This document shows, piece by piece, positions 24,391 through 29,740 of a stretch of DNA of 29,740 nt. Origin of the DNA: G963666895 sp963666895 (GTDB lineage: Bacteria > Desulfobacterota > Desulfovibrionia > Desulfovibrionales > Desulfovibrionaceae); contig CAXXNS010000006.1 of assembly GCA_963666895.2 (NCBI GenBank), forward strand, positions 1 through 29,740, in the 5' to 3' direction. The first letter of the stretch is position 1. Each line of letters begins with the position of its first letter. The position numbers were made by a program, and so were the translations under genes. The notes beneath the pieces were generated by a model. The model was given only the letters and a program-made list of their open reading frames with translations, did no database searches and was not told the origin of the DNA.

Positions 24391-25278
24391 GTGCGGCACG
24401 CCATGAGCGGCCACGAGTTGAGCGAGAGACGGGCCTGCAGGCTGGTACGCATACGCCGGGCAAGTTTTCGCTATGTCCCGACGCGCCAGGACCATGAAGC
24501 GCTTCGAAAGCGGCTCAGGGAGCTGGCGGGAGAACGAAGGCGCTTCGGCTACAGGAGATTGCACGTGATGCTTCGGCGCGAAGGCTTTGAGGTCAATCAC
24601 AAGCTGGTCTATCGGCTTTACTGCGAGGAGGGCTTGAGCGTTCGATGCAAGAAACGGAAACGGTTGCCTTCAGGGCCTCGCGTGGAGCCTACGGTGCCCA
24701 CTGGTCGCAATCAGCGATGGTCCATGGACTTCGTAAGCGACAGTCTGGCCGATGGCCGCCGCTTCCGCATCTTGACCATTGTGGACGACTTCAGCCGGGA
24801 GAGTCCGGCAACCGAGGTGGATACTTCTTTGCCTGGTCGCAGGGTGGTCAACGTTCTGGAACGGCTCAAGGCCACGCGAGGACTGCCCGAGGTTCTGGTA
24901 ACGGACAACGGTCCGGAATTTACTGGCCGAGCCTTGAGCCAGTGGGCTTACGACAACGGCGTAGAGTTGCATTTCATCCGACCGGGTAAGCCCACGGAGA
25001 ATGCGTTCATCGAGAGCTTCAACGGCAAGCTCCGTGACGAATGCCTGAATGAGAACTGGTTTAGTGGCCTGAAGGATGCCAAGCGGATTATCGAGGAATG
25101 GCGTATGGACTACAATCGTGTTCGTCCGCACAGTTCGTTGGGAAACTTGGCGCCACGTGAATACGCCCGCCGCCTTGGCGGGCTCTGGTCGCCTCCGGCT
25201 CCCTCCGCCCGCCAAGGCGGCGATCAGCCGGCAGGCCGTGTGTTTGAAACAGTGGATTGCCCCATTACGATTGGGTAA
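24391..25278 (+). CDS. IS407-group transposase OrfB (DDE integrase core), with 14-residue insert
   Basis: The frame from GTG 24391 gives 295 residues; in practice it is probably made as an OrfAB fusion. The DDE residues are intact: WSMDFV, VTDNGPEF and ENAFIESFNGKLRDECLN with Glu. The C-terminal motif is YNRVRPHSSLGNLAPREYA. After it come 14 extra residues (RRLGGLWSPPAPSA), created by a 42-bp palindromic insertion that is absent from the remnant at 14140-14290. The insert lies behind the catalytic core, so activity may survive. The protein ends VFETVDCPITIG within the right terminal repeat. Confidence 0.93.
   Translation: MRHAMSGHELSERRACRLVRIRRASFRYVPTRQDHEALRKRLRELAGERRRFGYRRLHVMLRREGFEVNHKLVYRLYCEEGLSVRCKKRKRLPSGPRVEPTVPTGRNQRWSMDFVSDSLADGRRFRILTIVDDFSRESPATEVDTSLPGRRVVNVLERLKATRGLPEVLVTDNGPEFTGRALSQWAYDNGVELHFIRPGKPTENAFIESFNGKLRDECLNENWFSGLKDAKRIIEEWRMDYNRVRPHSSLGNLAPREYARRLGGLWSPPAPSARQGGDQPAGRVFETVDCPITIG
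25168..25222. repeat. Palindromic element inserted in the transposase gene
   Basis: CGCCGCCTTGGCGGG (25168-25182) and CCCGCCAAGGCGGCG (25208-25222) are perfect 15-bp inverted repeats around a 25-base loop. Compared with the element remnant at 14140-14290, 42 bases (25172-25213) are extra, bounded by the direct repeat CGCCCGCC at 25164-25171 and 25206-25213. The reading frame is kept. Confidence 0.8.
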
Positions 25279-25310
25279 TAAATCGGGGGCAGGTCAGTTC
25301 GGATGACTTT

Positions 25311-26506
25311 ATGAGAGTTCTTCAGGTTAACAAGTACCTTCAGCTTAAGGGTGGCTCCGAAACTTACATGTTTAATCTTGGAAGTGAAGTTGGAGCGAAT
25401 GGGGCATGTTGTGTCCTATTGGGGGATGGCTGATGGTGACAAGTATACGGCAACCGCCTATCCACAGCATGTCGATTATTCGAAAATGTCGTTCCGAGAA
25501 AGAATTTGTAGCCCAATAACAACTATCTATTCAAAAGAGAATCGAAGGCTCTTTGGACTTTTCATTGATGATTTTTGTCCCGATATTATTCATGTTCACA
25601 ACTTTAATTATCAATTAACCCCATCAATACTACTTGAAGGAAAATCACGAAATATTCCTATAGTTTATACAGCTCATGACAGTCAGCTTGTCTGCCCTTT
25701 TCATCGTTTGTATAATTTTGAACAAGATGCTACCTGTGAATTATGTGCAAATAAAAAGTTTTATCAATGTGTTAAGACGAGATGTTTTAATGGGTCATTG
25801 TTTAAAAGTGCCTTAGGATCAATAGAATCCTATATTTATCATCTGTTTAATATATACAATAAGACGATAAGCAGGATTGTTTCTCCAAGCCGTTTTTTGG
25901 CTAACAGGTTGTCACCTGCCCTTTGATGGGGATATCGAAGTCATACCAAATTATACTAAGGATCGTGGGTTCTCGTATGAGAAATCATCTTATATCGTTT
26001 ATGTGGGGCGTGTTTCACCAGAAAAGGGAATTGTCGAGGCTGCTAAACTTTTTGCCAAACTGGGTATCCCCCTAAAAGTGGTCGGTTCGGGGCCATCAAT
26101 TGACGCTATCATAGAGAATGAGTTTATTAAAAAGATGGGCGTTCTTTCTGGGCGTCCTTTGTGGGATTTGGTGGAAAATGCACGATATTTGATAGTCCCA
26201 TCTAAATGGTATGAGAATTGTCCGATGACAATAATTGAAGCTTATTCGCATGCTACGCCAGTTATAGGGTCAGATCATAGCGGAAGTGGTGGATATGATT
26301 GAGCCTGGAGTTAATGGTTATCGTCTTAATTTTCAGGATTCTAATGCAGAACGATTTATATTAAAGTACTATAACGAATATGATCAACAGATGCCGGTTA
26401 GGGCTAGGGAATCGTATGATTCAACAATATAGTAAAGATGTCCATAATGAGTAAAATTATCAATGTCTACAGAGGGCTTTTAAATGAAAACGTATCAGTT
26501 TCTTGA
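25311..26506 (+). pseudogene. GT4-type glycosyltransferase, several frameshifts
   Basis: Pieced together it is a ~390-residue group 1 glycosyltransferase. It starts MRVLQVNKYLQLKGGSETYM at 25311. It continues after a shift near 25392 (ERMGHVVSYWGM, DIIHVHNFNYQLTPSILLEG, YTAHDSQLVCPFHRLY). A second shift near 25920 leads to FDGDIEVIPNY, VYVGRVSPEKGIVEAAKLF, the ENCPMTIIEAYSHATPVIGS segment with a nucleotide-sugar Glu, then shifts near 26288, 26425 and 26450 before the end (KIINVYRGLLNEN). The ATG lies 14 bases after the IS right end with no good ribosome site. All changes are small indels, and motifs are intact between them. It is either a recent pseudogene or a gene with sequence errors. Confidence 0.8.
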
Positions 26507-27210
26507 GTATATAATCTCAAAAGTGAAGGGCGAACGGTACCAGGTAAGCTATCCTTTTACCTTTTATGAGTTGTATATTATCGTTTTGGATAAGCTTTTT
26601 TTAGTATTGAGAGGTGTAATTTTCATTAAACCATTTATTCGCTCTAAGGGTTTGGTTTTTGCTGATCGTGGGGCAAGAGTTGCTTTTGGAAAAAAAAAAA
26701 ATTCGTTGTGGAAAAAAATCTCAATATGATGTCAAATTCATTTATTAATGCACTTAGCTATGACGGTGTTTCGATTGGTGACAATTTCACCTTGGGGAAA
26801 AATTCTATAGTCGAGTGTACAGGCGTGTATAGGAATGTAGGAAGTTCTTTGGTGATAGGTGATAATGTAGGGATCAACCATAATTGCTTTATTGGCGTCC
26901 GCGGTGACATAATAATCGGCGATAATGTTATATTTGGTCCCCAATGTTTCGGTCTTCTCTGAAAATCATATTTTTTAGTTCATTAGATGTTCCTATTAAG
27001 CATCAAGGCGTTGAGCGAAAAAAGACAGAGATTGGAAACGATATTTGGATAGGTGCCGGGGTCACAATTCTTGCCGGAGTTACTGTTGGAAGTGGGAGTG
27101 TCATAGCTGCTGGTGCCATAGTTACAAAAGATGTTCCAGTAAATAGCGTTGTTGCTGGTGTGCCAGCTAGGGTTATCCGCACAAGAGAAAAAGGAAGTCG
27201 AAATGTTTAG
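26484..27210 (+). pseudogene. Left-handed beta-helix (hexapeptide) acyltransferase, frameshifted
   Basis: The three pieces together resemble a WbbJ/LbH-type acetyltransferase of ~240 residues. The N-terminal piece is MKTYQFLEYIISKVKGERYQ with a hydrophobic segment. The hexapeptide repeats are VSIGDNFTLGKNSIVECTG, LVIGDNVGINHNCFIGVRGD and IIIGDNVIFGP. After the shift come EIGNDIWIGAGVTILAGVTV, VIAAGAIVTKDVPVNSVVAG and VPARVIR. Shifts fall in a run of 12 A near 26699, near 26735, in CCCC near 26941 and in TTTTTT near 26972. The stop overlaps the next gene's start by 8 bases. It probably O- or N-acetylates a sugar of the EPS, if expressed intact. Confidence 0.8.
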
Positions 27211-28205
27211 TATTCCTAATCCACCTGAAGCACTGCTGGCAGTCACGTATAAATGTAACGCAAATGCCATATGTGCAATATCTGGAAATCTCCAACAAAG
27301 GACAGCGAAGAAGTTACGCCACAGGACTTGGTAAAGCTGCCGGGTGGGTTTCGATTCGCCAATGTTACAGGCGGTGAACCATTCATACGAAAAGATATTG
27401 AGGACATTATCGAAGTCGTTTTGTCCAAAACACAGCGTCTCGTAGTTAGTACCAATGGTTTTTATACGGATAAAATCCTTGCCGCAGCACAGCGCTTCTT
27501 CCCTCGAATGGGAGTGCGAATCAGCATTGAGGGCCTGCCGGCTGCCAACGATGAATTGCGTGGACTCAAGGATGGTTTCGACCACGGTATGCGCACTCTG
27601 TTGGGGCTTCGGCACATCGGGCTCAAGGACATAGGCTTTGGCATCACCGTCTCCGACCGCAATGCCCGTGATATGTTGGAACTGTATGAGTTGGCTGATG
27701 CCATGGGGTTGGAGTTTGCTACCGCGTGCTATGCACAACACTTATTATTTCCATAAGTTCGATAACGAATTTAATGACGTTAGCATGATTACCGACCAGT
27801 TTCGGGAGGTAGCCCACGAGACTGCTTAAGACGTGGCGGCTGAAAAATTGGTTCCGGGCGTATTTTAATTACGGTTTGGCTAACTATGTTAAGGGGAACA
27901 AACGGTTTTTGCCATGCGAGGTGGGAAGCGATTTGTTTTTTATGGATCCTTTCGGTGAAATTCGTCCGTGCAATGGCATGGAAGAATCAATGGGGAACAT
28001 CAAAGAGAAGAGTTTTGAGGAGATATGGAACAGCGAACAAGCCGAGGAGGTCAGGCGCAAGGTTGCGCATTGTGATAAACAGTGCTGGATGGTTGGCAGT
28101 GCCTCTCCGGCCATGAAAAAACGAATATCTGTCCCTGCCAAGTGGGTGTTGAGGAACAAGATTCGAGTTTTGCAGGGCAAAGATATCGATTGGTGTTTCG
28201 ATTAA
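27203..28205 (+). pseudogene. Radical SAM/SPASM protein, frameshifted
   Basis: It starts MFSIPNPPEALLAVTYKCNA at 27203 with AAGGAAG upstream. Loss of one A near 27252 breaks the CxxxCxxC cluster motif; in the corrected frame it reads CNAKCHMCNIW. NVTGGEPFIRKDI follows, matching the family GGEP motif, then HNTYYFHKFDNEF after a shift near 27733. A further shift near 27822 leads to LKTWRLKNWFRAYFNYGLAN and a C-terminal SPASM-type cysteine set (LPCEVGS, IRPCNGMEE, HCDKQCWM). It is probably a maturase or carbohydrate-modifying radical enzyme of the EPS locus. The substrate is unknown. Confidence 0.8.
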
Positions 28206-28206
28206 T

Positions 28207-29324
28207 ATGCGTATCGCTGTTCTCGGGCTTCGGAGTATAGGGGCGGATACCTCGGGCGGTGTTGAGCGCCATGTACAGGAATTGGCCGTGCGTATGGCGG
28301 CCCAGGGTCATGAGGTGACCATATTCTGCCGTTCCCGCTACAATTCGGACAAGCTCAAGGAGTTTCAGGGGGTACGACTCAAGAACCGGCCGACCTTGTA
28401 TTCCAAGCATCTGGAAGCCATTGTGCATACGGCCGTAGTCATGCCGTCGGTCCTCATAGGGTATGACGTGATTCACATTCACGCCACAGGACCATCCCTT
28501 CTGTCCTGGGTTCCCAGACTGTTCGGTCGTAAGGTGGTTGTTACGGTACACGGCCTCGACTTTCAGCGAGGCAAGTGGGGCGGGTTCGCCAGCGCTATTT
28601 TGCGGGCCGGGGCGTGGACCGCCGGAAAATGTCCCCATGAAACCATTGTGGTCTCCAGGGTGCTGCAGGAGCATTACCGGGAAACTTACGGTGTGGAGAC
28701 CCACCATATCCCCAATGGAGTCAGCGCCCCCGAACCTTCGCCCCTTGGAAGGCCTTAAGCGTTTCGGGCTAAGCAAGGGTGGCTATGTGCTGTTTTTGGA
28801 AGGCTGGTGCCGGAGAAGGGCGCGCATTACCTTATTGAGGCTTTCCGGGGCATCGATACCGACTTGAGCTTGGCCATCGTGGGCGGTTCCTCGCACAGTG
28901 ATGAGTATTTAGCTAGGCTGACGGCCTTGGCTGGCGATGATCCACGCAATCGTGTTCACGGGCCCGCTCTACGGCGAGGAAAAGGACGAAGCTTTCTCCA
29001 ACGCTAAGTTGTTCGTGCTCCCCTCGGACCTGGAAGGCATGCCCATTGTCCTGTTGGAGGCGATGAGCTACGGTTGCCCCGTCCTGTCCAGCGATATACC
29101 GGAATGCTGTGAGGTTTTTGGTGGCCGTGATCGAGAAATATGCCGGACCTTTCGGGCCGGAAGTGTTTCCTCTTTGGGTGAAGAATTGAGGGCTATCCTT
29201 GGCAGGCATGATTTGTCCGATTTGGGGAGAACAGGGAGGGAACACGTACTGGCACACTATGATTGGGGGCAACATTACAGATCGAACTTTAGGCGTGTAC
29301 AGGACTGCCATGGGCGGCGTCTGA
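28207..29324 (+). pseudogene. GT4-type glycosyltransferase, GC-rich, frameshifted
   Basis: It starts MRIAVLGLRSIGADTSGGVE RHVQ two bases after the radical SAM stop. The N-terminal domain is intact (VTVHGLDFQRGKWGGFASAI, HHIPNGVSAPEP). Shifts near 28737 (extra T) and 28797 (GG for GGG) separate FLGRLVPEKGAHYLIEAFRG. A shift near 28950 precedes FTGPLYGEEKDEAFSNAKLF, VLPSDLEGMPIVLLEAMSYG (the E-x7-E motif) and CPVLSSDIPECCEVF. A last shift near 29270 restores WGNITDRTLGVYRTAMGGV and the stop. Codon use is like the core genes, so this belongs to the resident locus. Confidence 0.82.
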
Positions 29325-29335
29325 TAGGATATGAA

Positions 29336-29740
29336 ATGATCTCTCTTCGTGTTGTGCTGGTGATCTCGTGTAGCCTCGTGCTCTGGGTTCTTCTCTATTG
29401 GACCGATATCCCCCTTCTGCTTAGCGAGTGGAACCATCCTGACCTTTCCCATAGCTATCTTATCCCGCCTATTGTGGCCTTCATGGTTTTGGACCGTGCG
29501 GGATCGGTTCAAAGAGGGCGTGGGTGGAGGACCGGCCTGGGGGTACTTGATTCTAGTCTGCGCGGCCCTATTTTTCGCCTTAGGGAGACTTGGGTCACTC
29601 AAGTTTTTTGTCTACCTGTCCATGTGGCTGTCGGTTTGCGGGGGCACCCTGATTTTGTTCGGAGGCCGTTCTCTCAAGGTGCTTTGGATGCCCATGTTTG
29701 TCGGATTGTTTATGGTGCCCCCTCCTGCCTTTATTATTCG
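29336..29740 (+). pseudogene. Exosortase, 5' part, one frameshift; runs off the right edge
   Basis: ATG 29336 is preceded by AGGA. The first ~50 residues (MISLRVVLVISCSLVLWVLL and HPDLSHSYLIPPIVAFMV) give a membrane helix and the SHSYLIP motif typical of exosortases. An extra T in TTTT near 29487 shifts the frame; afterwards it reads WTVRDRFKEG, YLILVCAALFFALGRLG, LKFFVYLSMWLSVCGGTLIL, GRSLKVLWMPMFVGLFMVPPP. The catalytic Cys, Arg and His of the family lie beyond the window. Exosortases process and sort PEP-CTERM-like proteins in the inner membrane and are usually encoded with EPS genes such as those at 1-9245. If the shift is a sequence error, the gene is intact so far as seen. Confidence 0.82.

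Larger units (their letters stand above)
24030..25296 (+). mobile_element. IS3-family (IS407-group) insertion sequence, complete copy 2
   Basis: The left end TGACCTGCTCCCCGA and the right end, whose complement reads TGACCTGCCCCCGA, form imperfect terminal repeats around two overlapping-phase transposase frames. The immediate flanks are GAAG on the left and GTTC on the right, so no target duplication is visible; a rearrangement after insertion is likely. Remnants of the same element are at 9271-10011, 12252-12288 and 14140-14290. Confidence 0.93.

Noticed and set aside
1..29740. tRNA, rRNA or CRISPR array
   Set aside because: No cloverleaf with a TTCRA-type arm, no rRNA core sequence and no regularly spaced direct repeats were noticed on reading both strands.

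Overview
The window looks like a chromosomal segment of a Desulfovibrio/Pseudodesulfovibrio-type deltaproteobacterium, with an exosortase-associated exopolysaccharide (EPS) locus interrupted by an insertion-sequence-rich, AT-rich variable cassette. The taxonomic call is an inference. It rests on GC-rich Desulfovibrio-like codon use in the core genes, the gene order (PilZ protein, Wza-like export protein, outer-membrane beta-barrel, GumC-like protein, CpsD-like kinase, ExeA-like ATPase, exosortase), and a sigma-54 activator divergent from the operon.

Region 1 (1-9245, GC-rich, intact): a leftward sigma-54 enhancer-binding regulator with a degenerate receiver domain runs off the left edge. A divergent intergenic region carries a good -24/-12 promoter and a palindrome. 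Then come pilZ, the EPS export gene, a beta-barrel gene, a Wzz/GumC copolymerase, a BY-kinase-like ATPase and an ExeA-like ATPase. An ATP-sulfurylase/APS-kinase fusion follows; its sulfurylase half has lost its signature residues while the kinase half looks intact.

Region 2 (9271-15190): an IS graveyard. It holds four remnants of insertion sequences around two convergent 336-residue membrane acyltransferase genes: a truncated IS407-group copy, a frameshifted IS1595-family element, a nest of three IS3-family fragments, and an IS407-group end beside an IS4-family 5' fragment.

Region 3 (15197-23983, AT-rich, intact): one rightward operon behind a promoter with an overlapping palindrome. It encodes a Wzy-type polymerase, a Wzx-type flippase, an alkaline-phosphatase-superfamily enzyme, an exported Asp-box propeller protein, a PAPS-dependent sulfotransferase and a polysaccharide pyruvyl transferase. 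With the APS kinase of region 1 this predicts a sulfated and possibly pyruvylated and O-acylated EPS. An intact IS407-group element (24030-25296) follows; its transposase carries an in-frame 42-bp palindromic insert.

Region 4 (25311-29740): a GT4 glycosyltransferase, a hexapeptide acetyltransferase, a radical SAM/SPASM protein, a second GT4 and an exosortase that runs off the right edge. All five are broken by single-base frameshifts, many of them in homopolymers, yet they keep their motifs once the frame is corrected. This is either sequence error or very recent decay.

Working model: c-di-GMP (PilZ) and a phosphorylation-independent sigma-54 activator control the locus. The Wzx/Wzy/GumC/export proteins build and secrete the polymer. 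APS kinase supplies PAPS for its sulfation, and the exosortase sorts partner surface proteins. No initiating sugar-phosphate transferase, tRNA, rRNA or CRISPR array is visible here.
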